Source: Streptomyces mangrovisoli (GTDB taxonomy: Bacteria; Actinomycetota; Actinomycetes; Streptomycetales; Streptomycetaceae). Taken from it: 64,000 nucleotides of DNA. Shown in pieces: positions 48,212 to 60,162 of the stretch. The stretch's first letter is position 1. Each line of letters opens with the position of its first letter. A model generated the notes under the pieces. It was not told the DNA's origin and made no database searches. It was given only the letters and a program-made list of their open reading frames with translations. Where the stretch lies: contig NZ_LAVA02000034.1 in the NCBI RefSeq assembly GCF_000974985.2, forward strand, positions 124,001-188,000, written 5' to 3'. The translations under genes and the position numbers were made by a program.

Positions 48212-50161
48212 ATGGCCACGACCGAGCGCCCTCCCAGTCGCCTCCGGGCCTGGATGCTGGAGGGCCTGTCCGACATGGGCAAGGGGATCCAGCAGGCGCC
48301 CCACGCCAAGCCGGAGCCTCCGCACAAGGGGCAGCGGTGGTGGCGGGTCATGTGTCTGACCGGCGTCGACTACTTCTCCACCCTCGGTTACCAGCCGGGC
48401 ATCGCGGCCCTCGCGGCCGGCCTGGTCTCGCCGATCGCGACCATCGTGCTGGTGATCGTCACCCTGGCGGGCGCCCTGCCGGTGTACCGGCGGGTGGCGG
48501 AGGAGAGCCCGCACGGCCAGGGCTCCATCGCCATGCTGGAACGGCTGCTGTCCTTCTGGAAGGGCAAGCTGTTCGTCCTCACCCTGCTCGGCTTCGCCGC
48601 CACGGACTTCCTGATCACAATCACCCTGTCGGCCGCCGACGCCGCCACCCACCTGGTGGAGAACCCGCACCTGACCAGCGCCCTCCAGGGCAAACAGATG
48701 CTCATCACCCTGCTGCTCCTGGCTCTGCTCGGCGCGGTCTTCCTGAAGGGCTTCCTGGAGGCGATCGGCGTCGCCGTGGTCCTGGTGGGCATCTATCTCG
48801 CGCTCAACGTCGTCGTCGTGATCGTCGGCCTCTACCACGTGGCGACCGCGGAGCACGTGGTCACGGACTGGGCCAACGCCCTCACCGCGGAGCACGGCAA
48901 TGCCCTGGCCGTCGTCGGCGTGGCCCTGCTCGTCTTCCCCAAACTCGCGCTCGGCCTCTCCGGCTTCGAGACCGGCGTCGCGGTCATGCCGCTGGTCAAG
49001 GGCAGCCCGAGCGACACCGAGGAGCAGCCCACCGGCCGCATCCGCGACGCGAAGAAGCTCCTCACCACCGCCGCCATCACGATGAGCTGCTTCCTCATCA
49101 CGTCCAGCTTCATCACCACGCTCCTGATCCCCGAGAACGAGTTCAAGGCAGGTGGCAAGGCCAACGGCCGCGCCCTGGCCTACCTGGCGCACGAGTACAT
49201 CGGCGGCGCCTTCGGCACGATCTACGACATCTCGACGATCTGCATCCTGTGGTTCGCCGGCGCCTCCGCGATGGCCGGTCTGCTCAACCTCATGCCGCGC
49301 TATCTGCCGCGCTACGGCATGGCCCCGGCCTGGGCCCGCGCGGTGCGCCCCATGGTCATCGTCTTCATCCTTGTCGGCTTCCTGGTCACCTGGATCTTCG
49401 ACGCGAACGTCGACGCCCAGGGCGGCGCCTACGCCACCGGTGTGCTGGTGCTGATCAGCTCCGCGGCCATCGCGGTGACGATCGCCGCCCACAAGGCCCG
49501 GCAGCGGAACTGGACCATCGGCTTCGCCGTGATCGCCCTGGTCTTCCTGTACACGACCGTCGTGAACGTCATCGAGCGCCCCGACGGTGTGAAGATCGGT
49601 GCCTGCTTCATCGCGGCCATCATCCTGCTGTCGGCGATGTCCCGTATCGCCCGCGCCTTCGAGCTGCGCGTGACCAGCGTGAGCTTCGACGCCCTGGCGG
49701 AACGCTTCGTGCGGGACATCGCCAGCCGCAAGATACGGTTCATCGCCAACGAGCCCGACAACCGCGACATCGCCGAGTACCGCGAAAAGATCGATCAGAT
49801 CCGGGCCGACAACGAGTTCACCGCCCACGACGACTTCGTCTTCGTGGAGGTGACGGTGACCGACCCGTCCGAGTTCGAGGCCGAGCTGACCGTGCGCGGC
49901 GAGGTGCTGCACGGCCGCTATCGCGTGCTGACACTGGAGTCGTCCTCCATCCCCAACGCGCTCGCCGCCCTGCTCCTCCAGGTCCGGGAGATGACCGGCT
50001 GCACCCCGCACATCTACTTCGAGTGGACCGAGGGCAACCCGATCACCAACTTCCTGCGCTTCTTCCTCTTCGGGCAGGGCGAGGTCGCCCCGGTCACCCG
50101 CGAGGTCCTGCGCGAGGCGGAGTCGAACCGCGCCGTGCGGCCACGGGTGCACGTCGGCTGA
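48212..50161 (+). CDS. APC-superfamily permease with C-terminal cytosolic domain
   Basis: A 649-residue transporter. Residues about 40-470 hold 12 membrane segments of the amino acid-polyamine-organocation type (LTGVDYFSTLGYQPGIAALA near the start, LALGLSGFETGVAVMPLV in the sixth-seventh helices). Residues about 480-649 form a soluble domain (SFDALAERFVRDIASRKIRF, then YFEWTEGNPITNFLRFF) shared with the gene cut at the left edge. Substrate unknown. GGAG 6 bases before ATG 48212 sets the start. Confidence 0.88.
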   Translation: MATTERPPSRLRAWMLEGLSDMGKGIQQAPHAKPEPPHKGQRWWRVMCLTGVDYFSTLGYQPGIAALAAGLVSPIATIVLVIVTLAGALPVYRRVAEESPHGQGSIAMLERLLSFWKGKLFVLTLLGFAATDFLITITLSAADAATHLVENPHLTSALQGKQMLITLLLLALLGAVFLKGFLEAIGVAVVLVGIYLALNVVVVIVGLYHVATAEHVVTDWANALTAEHGNALAVVGVALLVFPKLALGLSGFETGVAVMPLVKGSPSDTEEQPTGRIRDAKKLLTTAAITMSCFLITSSFITTLLIPENEFKAGGKANGRALAYLAHEYIGGAFGTIYDISTICILWFAGASAMAGLLNLMPRYLPRYGMAPAWARAVRPMVIVFILVGFLVTWIFDANVDAQGGAYATGVLVLISSAAIAVTIAAHKARQRNWTIGFAVIALVFLYTTVVNVIERPDGVKIGACFIAAIILLSAMSRIARAFELRVTSVSFDALAERFVRDIASRKIRFIANEPDNRDIAEYREKIDQIRADNEFTAHDDFVFVEVTVTDPSEFEAELTVRGEVLHGRYRVLTLESSSIPNALAALLLQVREMTGCTPHIYFEWTEGNPITNFLRFFLFGQGEVAPVTREVLREAESNRAVRPRVHVG

Positions 50162-50504
50162 TGGCGCCGAGGCCGACGGCCCGCCGCCAAAACCCCCGCC
50201 CCCGGGCGCGAGGCGCCCTCGCCGACGTCAGAGCGGCGGTCAGAACCCTCCCGCTGCACGTCAACAGCCCGTCAGCACCCCTCCCGCCCGCGGACACCCA
50301 CGCCTGACGTCGGCCCCATGCGAGCCCACGCGCCTGGGACGCCGGAACGCTGACCCCCACGCGCATCGCCCTGTGGTGGGCGCTGTCCACCGCGCTCCAC
50401 CCGGTCCGCTCGTCCCCGCGCCACGAACTGAAGCCATATCGCGTTGTACCCGACGGCCAACCCCGTGTCCGCGGTTCCGGCCGCGTCCGCCTATCGTGAC
50501 CGCC
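50162..50504. other. 343-bp intergenic region with small hairpin
   Basis: No gene seen. GGGCGC-gag-GCGCCC at 50204-50218 is a weak terminator for the permease. TATCGT at 50492-50497, 7 bases before the next start, is the -10 box of the MerR-TOBE gene. Confidence 0.5.
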
Positions 50505-50900
50505 ATGCAGTCCTACACGATCGGCCAGGCGGCGCGGCTGCTCGGCGTCAGCCCGGACACCGCCCGCCGCTGGGCCGACGCGGGCCGGGTGGCCACCCAC
50601 CGCGACGAGGGCGGGCGCCGCCTCATCGACGGGCGGGACCTCGCCGCGTTCTCGGTCGAGCTGGCCCGGTCCGGGACGGCCGAGGAGGACGCCTCGTACA
50701 CCTCCGTACGCAACGCCTTCCCGGGGATCGTCACCGCGATCAAGCTGGGTGACGTCGCCGCACAGGTCGAGATCCAGGCCGGCCCGCACCGGCTGGTCTC
50801 GCTGCTGACCCGCGAGGCCGTGGAGGAGCTGGGGCTGGAGGTCGGCATGGAGGCCACCGCCCGGGTGAAGTCGACGAACGTGCACATCGACCGGGTCTGA
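50505..50900 (+). CDS. MerR-type HTH plus TOBE molybdate-binding protein
   Basis: A 131-residue two-domain protein. Residues 1-55 are an excisionase/MerR-type helix-turn-helix (YTIGQAARLLGVSPDTARRW, then GRVATHRDEGGRRLIDGRDL). Residues about 65-131 are one TOBE/molbindin domain (SVRNAFPGIVTAIKLGDVAAQV ... ARVKSTNVHIDRV), which binds molybdate or tungstate. This is the simple ModE-like design that senses molybdate and controls mod genes, which lie just downstream. A leaderless start at ATG 50505 is likely. Confidence 0.88.
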   Translation: MQSYTIGQAARLLGVSPDTARRWADAGRVATHRDEGGRRLIDGRDLAAFSVELARSGTAEEDASYTSVRNAFPGIVTAIKLGDVAAQVEIQAGPHRLVSLLTREAVEELGLEVGMEATARVKSTNVHIDRV

Positions 50901-51008
50901 CCGCCGGGCCCGGGGCAGGGGCGGGGGCGGCCCCTACCGAGTTCGGGGCCGAGGACCCGGACGGGACGTCGGGCCCGGGGCCCGCAGCGGCTCGCCCCGC
51001 TGGATCCC

Positions 51009-51455
51009 TCACGCCCAGGGCCCGTAGCGGCCGTCCACCCGGATCGCGTTGACCCCGCTGACATAGCGCGCCCCGCAGCGGTCCTGCGGCAGGACGAGCT
51101 GCGGCCCGGCTCCGTCCAGCGAGGTGTCGTCGATGCCGACGGCGAGCAGCACCGGCGCGTGCGCGAAGTCCGGGTCGATCTCCGCCCACGACAGCAGGGC
51201 CCGGTGCCCGTCCGTGCCGGACACCGCGATCAGGAACCGCAACCTGTCCTTGCGCCGCGCGGGATCGAAGCCTGGCCCGGCGTCGCACAGCACGTCGTGC
51301 AGCAGCGGCCCCGCGAAGCCGTGGTGTCGTACCCCGCTGGTCGCGCACTCGAACGTGACCCGCACCCGGTGCTGAGGCCAGGACAGCAGGTCGGACACGG
51401 TCAGCCGGACCGGACGGGCGACGTCTCCGCCCAGCGCGAGCACCGCTGGCGCCAC
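51009..51455 (-). CDS. Small molybdopterin-dependent oxidoreductase
   Basis: A 148-residue protein with only the sulfite-oxidase-type molybdopterin domain: VRLTVSDLLSWPQHRVRVTFE, the molybdenum-ligand cysteine in FECATSGVRHHGFAGPLL, DGHRALLSWAEIDPDF and LVLPQDRCGARYVSGVNAI. It lacks a signal peptide and the dimer domain. The reaction is unknown. GGAGGTGAT overlaps the ATG at 51461, so the real start is probably GTG 51455, eight bases after GGAGG. Its place beside modABC fits a molybdenum enzyme. Confidence 0.83.
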   Translation of the reverse strand: MAPAVLALGGDVARPVRLTVSDLLSWPQHRVRVTFECATSGVRHHGFAGPLLHDVLCDAGPGFDPARRKDRLRFLIAVSGTDGHRALLSWAEIDPDFAHAPVLLAVGIDDTSLDGAGPQLVLPQDRCGARYVSGVNAIRVDGRYGPWA

Positions 51456-51683
51456 GGCCATCACCTCCCGGTGGACGCTACCCGAACGGCACCCCCGTAC
51501 AAACGCACATGCGACCCCTGAGGGCCATGAGCCCAGCTCATGCGATGTGACAGGAGACTTACGCCTGGCAAATGCGGCAGTATCATCACCACGCGTGGCC
51601 GCCCGGCGACCACGCGAGGGCGCGCCGGATTCAGCGACAGCTGTTCCACGGGGACCACCCGTGGGGAAAAGAGGAGTAGACCT

Positions 51684-52508
51684 GTGATCACCCGTAACGT
51701 GCAGCGGACCCGCCGGACCCTTCAGGTCGCCGGCGCGGGAGTCGCCGCACTGCTGGCCCTGACCGCCTGTTCCTCCTCCGACTCGGACTCGTCCGCCACG
51801 TCGGACTCCTCCTCGTCCGCCTCCCCCAAGCTGTCCGGCACCGTGACGGTGTTCGCCGCGGCCTCCCTCCAGGAGAGCTTCACGACGCTCGGCAAGCAGT
51901 TCGAGAAGGCCCACCCGGGCACCAAGGTCACCTTCAACTTCGGTGGCAGCGACACCCTCGCCGCGAGCATCACCGGCGGCGCCCCGGCCGACGTCTTCGC
52001 CGCGGCGAGCCCGAAGACGATGGCGATCGTGACCGACAAGAAGGACAACGCGACCACCCCGGTCACCTTCGTCCGCAACCAGCTGGAGATCGCCACCCTG
52101 CCGGGCAACCCCGACAAGGTCTCCTCCCTCAAGGACCTGACGAACAAGGACCTGAAGGTCGTCCTGTGCGACAAGACGGTGCCCTGCGGCGCCGCCGCCC
52201 AGAAGGCCCTCGACGCCAGCAACCTCAAGCTCACCCCGGTCTCCTACGAGCAGGACGTCAAGAGCGCCCTGAACAAGGTGGAGCTGAAGGAGGCCGACGC
52301 GGCCGTCGTCTACAAGACCGATGTGCACGCCGCGGGTGACAAGGTGGAGGGCGTGGAGTTCCCCGAATCGTCCGAGGCCATCAACGACTACCCGATCGCC
52401 CTGCTGAAGGACGCGCCCAACGCCGCGGCCGCCAAGGCGTTCATCGCCCTCGTGCAGTCCGCCGAGGGCCAGAAGGTGCTGAGCGACGCCGGATTCCTCA
52501 AGCCGTGA
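51684..52508 (+). CDS. modA: Molybdate-binding lipoprotein
   Basis: A 274-residue periplasmic-type molybdate-binding protein anchored as a lipoprotein: signal RRTLQVAGAGVAALLALTAC with lipobox LTAC, a Ser/Asp linker, then GTVTVFAAASLQESFTTLGKQ and FNFGGSDTLAASITGGAPAD with the oxyanion-binding residues. It captures molybdate for the ModBC transporter. GAGGAG precedes GTG 51684. It overlaps modB by four bases (GTGA). Confidence 0.94.
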   Translation: MITRNVQRTRRTLQVAGAGVAALLALTACSSSDSDSSATSDSSSSASPKLSGTVTVFAAASLQESFTTLGKQFEKAHPGTKVTFNFGGSDTLAASITGGAPADVFAAASPKTMAIVTDKKDNATTPVTFVRNQLEIATLPGNPDKVSSLKDLTNKDLKVVLCDKTVPCGAAAQKALDASNLKLTPVSYEQDVKSALNKVELKEADAAVVYKTDVHAAGDKVEGVEFPESSEAINDYPIALLKDAPNAAAAKAFIALVQSAEGQKVLSDAGFLKP

Positions 52509-53368
52509 CCTCGTCCTACGACACCTCAGGCGCCGCGGCCGACACCCTGAAGGGTGGGCCGCGGCGCCGCCGTGTCCGCACCGGCGTGCGCGGGGCTCCG
52601 CTGCCGCTGCTGGTGCCCGCGCTGGCCGGCCTCGTCTTTCTGCTGCTGCCGCTGGTCGCGCTGCTGGTCCGGGCGCCGTGGAGCACCATGCCGGAGCAGC
52701 TCACCAGCACCGAGGTGTGGCAGGCGCTGCGCCTCTCCCTGCTCTGCGCCACCGCGGCCACCGCCGTGAGTCTGGTGCTCGGCGTGCCGCTGGCCTGGCT
52801 GCTGGCCCGCACCGACTTCCCCGGCCGCGGTCTGGTGCGCGCGCTGGTGACCCTGCCGCTGGTGCTGCCCCCGGTGGTGGGCGGTGTCGCCCTGCTGATG
52901 GCCCTCGGCCGCAACGGTGTCGTAGGACAGTGGCTGGACTCCTGGTTCGGCATCACCCTGCCGTTCACGACGGCGGGCGTGGTGGTCGCGGAGGCGTTCG
53001 TGGCGATGCCGTTCCTCGTCATCAGCGTGGAGGGCACCCTGCGCGCCGCCGACCCGCGCTACGAGGAGGCCGCCACCACCCTGGGGGCCTCCCGCTTCAC
53101 CGCCTTCCGCCGGGTCACCCTGCCGCTCATCGCGCCCGGTGTGGCGGCGGGTTCGGTGCTGGCCTGGGCGCGGGCGCTCGGCGAGTTCGGCGCGACGATC
53201 ACCTTCGCCGGCAACTTCCCCGGCCGTACCCAGACGATGCCCCTCGCCGTCTATCTCGCGCTCCAGAACGACCCGGAAGCCGCCATCGCCCTCAGCCTGG
53301 TGCTGCTGGCGGTGTCGATCGCGGTCCTGGCGGGGCTGCGGGACCGCTGGATGACGGCCGCTTCATGA
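52505..53368 (+). CDS. modB: Molybdate ABC transporter permease
   Basis: A 287-residue inner-membrane permease with five to six segments and the EAA loop EEAATTLGASRFTAFRRVTLPLIAPG in pieces near residue 190, which docks the ATPase. WARALGEFGATITFAGN is typical of ModB/CysT permeases. It joins ModA and ModC in molybdate import. GTG 52505 overlaps the modA stop, and its own TGA overlaps the modC ATG. Confidence 0.93.
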   Translation: MTSSYDTSGAAADTLKGGPRRRRVRTGVRGAPLPLLVPALAGLVFLLLPLVALLVRAPWSTMPEQLTSTEVWQALRLSLLCATAATAVSLVLGVPLAWLLARTDFPGRGLVRALVTLPLVLPPVVGGVALLMALGRNGVVGQWLDSWFGITLPFTTAGVVVAEAFVAMPFLVISVEGTLRAADPRYEEAATTLGASRFTAFRRVTLPLIAPGVAAGSVLAWARALGEFGATITFAGNFPGRTQTMPLAVYLALQNDPEAAIALSLVLLAVSIAVLAGLRDRWMTAAS

Positions 53369-54459
53369 CGGACATCGACAAGACCGCGGCGGACACCGGC
53401 AGTGGCGACGACCCGGCCCGGGAGGGACTGGACGCCCGTCTCCTCGTCGAGCGCGGCAGCTTCCGTCTCGACGTCGCGCTCACCGCGGCGCCCGGTGACG
53501 TCGTCGCGCTGCTCGGGCCCAACGGCGCTGGCAAGACCACCGCGCTGCGCGCGCTCGCCGGGCTGACCCCGCTCAGCGGCGGTCGTCTCCGGCTCGACGG
53601 GGCCGAGTTGGACGGTACGCCGCCCGAATCCCGGCCGGTCGGCGTGGTGTTCCAGGACTATCTGCTCTTCCCGCATCTGAGCGCGCTCGACAACGTGGCG
53701 TTCGGGCCGCGCTGTCAGGGCCTCGGCAAGGCGCAGGCGCGCGCGCTGGCCGCCGAGTGGCTGGCGCGCATGGGCCTCGCCGAGCACGCGGGCGCCAAGC
53801 CGCGCCGCCTGTCGGGCGGTCAGGCCCAGCGCGTCGCCCTCGCTCGCGCGCTGGCGATCCGCCCCCGGCTGCTCCTGCTGGACGAGCCGCTCGCCGCCCT
53901 GGACGCCCGCACCCGCCTCGACATCCGCTCCCAGCTGAGGCGCCATCTGGCCGAGTTCGAGGCGGTCGCCGTGCTCGTCACACACGATCCGCTGGACGCG
54001 ATGGTGCTGGCCGACCGGCTCGTGGTGATCGAGGGCGGCCGCGTGGTGCAGGAGGGGTCGCCCACGCACATCGCCCGGCACCCGCGCACCGACTACATCG
54101 CGCAGCTGGTGGGCCTGAACCTCTACCGGGGCCGGTCCGACGGCCACACCGTGCGGCTCGACGCGGGGCCCGCCCTCACCACCACCGAGCCCCTCACCGG
54201 CGAGGTGTTCGTGGCGTTCCCGCCGAGCGCGGTCACCCTGCACCGCGAGCGGCCGACCGGGACCAGCGCCCGCAACCTGTGGCGCTGCGAGGTCTCCGGC
54301 CTGGAGACGCACGGCGACCAGATCCGCGCGGACCTCGGCGGCGAACTGGCGCTGGCGGCCGACCTCACGACGGTCGCCGCGGCCGAACTCGGCCTGCATC
54401 CGGGCGCCGAGGTCTGGGCGACGGTGAAGGCCGCGCAGACGCACGCGTATCCGGCCTGA
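53365..54459 (+). CDS. modC: Molybdate ABC transporter ATPase with TOBE domain
   Basis: A 364-residue ATPase. Walker A GPNGAGKTT near residue 54, Q-loop VVFQDYLLFPHL, signature LSGGQAQR and Walker B LLLLDEPLAALD are all intact; about residues 290-364 form a TOBE domain that may bind molybdate and lock the transporter. The N-terminus carries a 25-residue Asp-rich leader. ATG 53365 overlaps modB (ATGA). The operon ends at a strong hairpin at 54478. Confidence 0.94.
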   Translation: MTDIDKTAADTGSGDDPAREGLDARLLVERGSFRLDVALTAAPGDVVALLGPNGAGKTTALRALAGLTPLSGGRLRLDGAELDGTPPESRPVGVVFQDYLLFPHLSALDNVAFGPRCQGLGKAQARALAAEWLARMGLAEHAGAKPRRLSGGQAQRVALARALAIRPRLLLLDEPLAALDARTRLDIRSQLRRHLAEFEAVAVLVTHDPLDAMVLADRLVVIEGGRVVQEGSPTHIARHPRTDYIAQLVGLNLYRGRSDGHTVRLDAGPALTTTEPLTGEVFVAFPPSAVTLHRERPTGTSARNLWRCEVSGLETHGDQIRADLGGELALAADLTTVAAAELGLHPGAEVWATVKAAQTHAYPA

Positions 54460-54477
54460 GCACCCCGCACACGAGCG

Positions 54478-54504
54478 GAGGGGCCCCGCCGTGCGGGGCC
54501 CCTC
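54478..54504 (+). terminator. Terminator of modABC
   Basis: Perfect 12-bp stem GAGGGGCCCCGC / GCGGGGCCCCTC with a 3-base loop, 19 bases past the modC stop; it also serves the convergent gcvP. Confidence 0.9.
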
Positions 54505-54555
54505 TCATCTGCTCAGCTGCTCACCTCGACGAGGTCTGCTCGCCTCGACGAGATC

Positions 54556-57438
<2,883 letters not shown>

Positions 57439-57499
57439 TACGGCGGCCTCCTGGTCTGCACGACCTTCGGGGGCACCACGGCACGGGTACCCGGACAGC

Positions 57500-57706
57500 C
57501 TCCCCCTCTGTCATCTCGACCTGAGAGCTTCACCGGGCCGCCCGAAGGCTCCCGGCTTTCACCGTCGGTGAGGGCGCACGCCGCGGCGCACGCCCTGCTT
57601 TCCAGAGTGACCTCGTCCGTGCGGTACGTGTGCCTGAGAGATTCCGGGGAGGATTTGCTCCTTCGGCGCCTCCGGATCATTCCTGGAGGACTCTCCCGCG
57701 CGGGGT
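57500..57706 (-). ncRNA. Tandem glycine riboswitch upstream of gcvP
   Basis: On the minus strand the conserved pieces of both aptamers are visible: GGGAGAG, CGCCGAAGGAGCAA, CTCTCAGGC, then CTCTGGAAAGC, CACCGACGGTGAAAGCCG, CTCTCAGGT and GATGACAGAGGGGGAGG. This is the classic two-aptamer glycine riboswitch, ending about 60 bases before the gcvP start. A TAGGCT -10-like box (complement of 57721-57726) lies just before it. Boundaries are approximate. Confidence 0.92.
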
Positions 57707-57821
57707 CAGCAGCCGCTGTCAGCCTACCAGCGAGGTCGGCGCGCGGGCCCTCGAGTGGCCGCCTTCCCCGTTGTGCACTTTTGTAGTGCTAACGGATGAG
57801 TTGCGACCAAGTGGAGGGCCC

Positions 57822-58193
57822 GTGCAGACCGACATCGATCCGCGGCACCTGATCGGCCGCAAGGCGTTCGACCGCAACGGCACCAAGATCGGCACCATCG
57901 ACGAGGTCTACCTCGACGACGCGACCGGCGTGCCGGAGTGGGCGGCCATACGCACCGGCCTGTTCTCCAGAGACGCCTTCGTTCCTCTGGAACCCAGCAA
58001 ACTGGTCGAGGGGACACTGCACGTCCCGTTCGAACGCGCCCTGATCAAGGACGCCCCGGACTTCGGCGTGGGCCGCCACCTCTCCCCCGAGCAGGAGCTG
58101 CAGCTCTACCACCACTACGGCCTGGACGTCGCCGCTCCCCCACCCGTGCCGGACCACGACTTCGGCCGCCTGGCAGGCTCAGACGAGACCTGA
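57822..58193 (+). CDS. PRC-barrel domain protein
   Basis: A 123-residue protein with one PRC-barrel (RHLIGRKAFDRNGTKIGTID, then VPEWAAIRTGLFSRDAFVPL and HVPFERALIKDAPDF), plus a C-terminal tail LSPEQELQLYHHYGLD. PRC-barrels mediate binding in photosynthetic reaction centres, RimM and stress proteins; the partner here is unknown. GGAGG lies 4 bases before GTG 57822. Confidence 0.88.
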   Translation: MQTDIDPRHLIGRKAFDRNGTKIGTIDEVYLDDATGVPEWAAIRTGLFSRDAFVPLEPSKLVEGTLHVPFERALIKDAPDFGVGRHLSPEQELQLYHHYGLDVAAPPPVPDHDFGRLAGSDET

Positions 58194-58413
58194 CGGGGTC
58201 CCTCCGGGGGTTCGAGGAGGGGGCGGGGTGCCGTGGGCCGGGGGGCGCGGGGTGACGTCGGCCGGGGTGTCGTCGCCGGGGAGCCCAGGGTGGCGTCGAT
58301 CGGGGTGCCGTAGCCGTGGTGGCATTGGCTGAGGGGTCCTGAGCCGGGCCGTCCTGGGCCGGATGGCCTTGGGCGGGCTGATCCCGACCCGGCCGGTCCC
58401 GCGCCGACCAGTC

Positions 58414-60048
58414 CTAGGCCGACCGATCCTCAGCCGACGGGTCCTGCGCCGACCGCTCCTGAACCTGACCGTCCCGGGCGGCCTGATCCCGAGCCGGATG
58501 CTCCAGGACCGGCTGGTCCCCAGCCGGATACTCCCGGGCCGGTGACTGCCGGACCGGTGACTGCCGGACCGGTGACTCCCGGGCCGGTGACTGGCGGGTC
58601 AGGGAGACCCGGGGTGGTGAGGCCTGGGCCGCGGGGATCCGGGCCGGGGGGTCCTGGGCCTCGGGGGCCCGGGCCTGGGGGTCCGGCGCGCCCTCGCCGG
58701 GTCTTCGTGCCACCAGCGGCAGCGGTTCGGCCGGTTCCAGGTCCGGGTCGTCGACACGGAAGGTGCGCACCCTGCCGCGCCCCGAGTCGGGCGTCTCGAA
58801 GCGCACGGTGACCCGGCCCAGGCCGCTGCCCTGCACCCACCCGTGCCCGTGCTCGGCGTGGTGCACGTCGTGGCCCGCGGGCCAGCGCCGCTCCACCGGC
58901 GCGGTCCGCTCCGCCGCGGCCGACTCGGCGGAGCGGACCGCGGCGGGCTCCTCCTCGAGCCCGTCCACGACCACCCCGGCCGCCTGCGCGAACAGATCCT
59001 CCTGCGTGTAGTCGGCGAGGCCGCTGACGCCCACCCCGAGCAGCCGCACCCCGCCCGTGGTGTCGACGGACTCCAGCAGCCTGGCCGCGGCCTCCCGCAC
59101 CACCGCCGGGTCGTCGGTGGGCCCCCGCAGCGTCTCGGAGCGGGTCAGCGTGGAGAAGTCGTAGCGCCGTACCTTGAGCACGATCGTCCGCCCCGACAGC
59201 CCCGCGGCGCGCAGCCGGCGCACGCAGCGGTCGGCCAGCCGCTGCACCTCCATGCCGACCCGGAGCCGGTCGTGGATGTCCACGTCGTAGGTGTCCTCGA
59301 CGGACACCGACTTGGCCTCCCGCTCGGCCACCACCGGACGGTCGTCGTGCGCCAGCGCCATCGCGTACAGCGCGTGCCCGTGTGCCTTGCCGACGAGTCG
59401 CACGAGTTCGTCCTCACCCGCCTCGGCGATCTCGTCGACCGTGGTGATCCCGGCCCGCCGCAGATGGTCCCCGGTGGCCGGTCCGACGCCGGGGAGGGTG
59501 CGCACCGACATCGGTCCGAGCAGCGCCCGCTCGGTGCCCGGCTCGATCAGCACCAGGCCGTCCGGCTTGGCCTGCTCGGAGGCGATCTTCGCGAGCATCT
59601 TGGAGGCGGCGAGGCCCACCGAGCCGGTCAGGCCGGTGACGGCACGGATGTCCTCGCGCAGCCTCACCCCGGTCAGCCGCGCCGACTCGGCGTCCCAGGC
59701 GGCGCCGGCCGCCTCCAGGTCGACGAACGCCTCGTCCAGACTCAACGGCTCCACCAGCGGCGACAGCGAGTGCAGCAGCTCCATCACCTGGCCGCTGATC
59801 GAACGATAGAAGGCGAAGCGCGGCACGAGATAGGCGGCGTTCGGGGCGAGTCGGCGCGCCTGGGCCATGGGCATGGCGGAGTGCACTCCGAAGACCCGCG
59901 CCTCGTACGACGCCGTGGCCACCACGCCGCGCGGGCCGAGGCCGCCCACGACGACCGCCTTCCCGCGCAGGCTCGGCTTGGACGCCTGCTCCGCCTGCGC
60001 GAAGAAGGCATCCATGTCGAGATGCAGGATGGTGGGCGCGGTTCTCAC
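58414..60048 (-). CDS. dinB: DNA polymerase IV (Y family) with repetitive tail
   Basis: A 544-residue Y-family translesion polymerase. Catalytic acids lie in HLDMDAFFAQAE and LSLDEAFVDLE; helix-hairpin-helix VRTLPGVGPATGDHLRRAG follows. QEDLF (near residue 340) is a sliding-clamp motif. Residues about 385-450 form the extra domain (HGHGWVQGSGLGRVTVRFET) usual in Streptomyces, and the last 90 residues are low complexity (RESPVRQSPVRQSPAREY) encoded by 15-bp repeats. GTG 60048 is used. Confidence 0.93.
   Translation of the reverse strand: MRTAPTILHLDMDAFFAQAEQASKPSLRGKAVVVGGLGPRGVVATASYEARVFGVHSAMPMAQARRLAPNAAYLVPRFAFYRSISGQVMELLHSLSPLVEPLSLDEAFVDLEAAGAAWDAESARLTGVRLREDIRAVTGLTGSVGLAASKMLAKIASEQAKPDGLVLIEPGTERALLGPMSVRTLPGVGPATGDHLRRAGITTVDEIAEAGEDELVRLVGKAHGHALYAMALAHDDRPVVAEREAKSVSVEDTYDVDIHDRLRVGMEVQRLADRCVRRLRAAGLSGRTIVLKVRRYDFSTLTRSETLRGPTDDPAVVREAAARLLESVDTTGGVRLLGVGVSGLADYTQEDLFAQAAGVVVDGLEEEPAAVRSAESAAAERTAPVERRWPAGHDVHHAEHGHGWVQGSGLGRVTVRFETPDSGRGRVRTFRVDDPDLEPAEPLPLVARRPGEGAPDPQARAPEAQDPPARIPAAQASPPRVSLTRQSPARESPVRQSPVRQSPAREYPAGDQPVLEHPARDQAARDGQVQERSAQDPSAEDRSA
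58540..58600. repeat. 15-bp tandem repeat inside the dinB tail
   Basis: Four units of about GGTGACTGCCGGACC and variants within the coding tail of dinB, with looser GGGCC-rich repeats continuing on both sides to about 58700. Confidence 0.8.
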
Positions 60049-60162
60049 ATCTCCGATGCTGCACCACACCACTGACAACGCCGCCGTCGGCCCGCGCAGC
60101 GGGTGCGGACGGAAAGCGCCTGCCGTCCCGGAAGGCCGTCGTCCGGGAGGGGCCGCGGGCCG

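Noticed and set aside
48143..50152. 669-residue minus-strand ORF opposite the APC permease
   Set aside because: His/Asp/Gly-rich shadow without domains; the permease frame is unmistakable.
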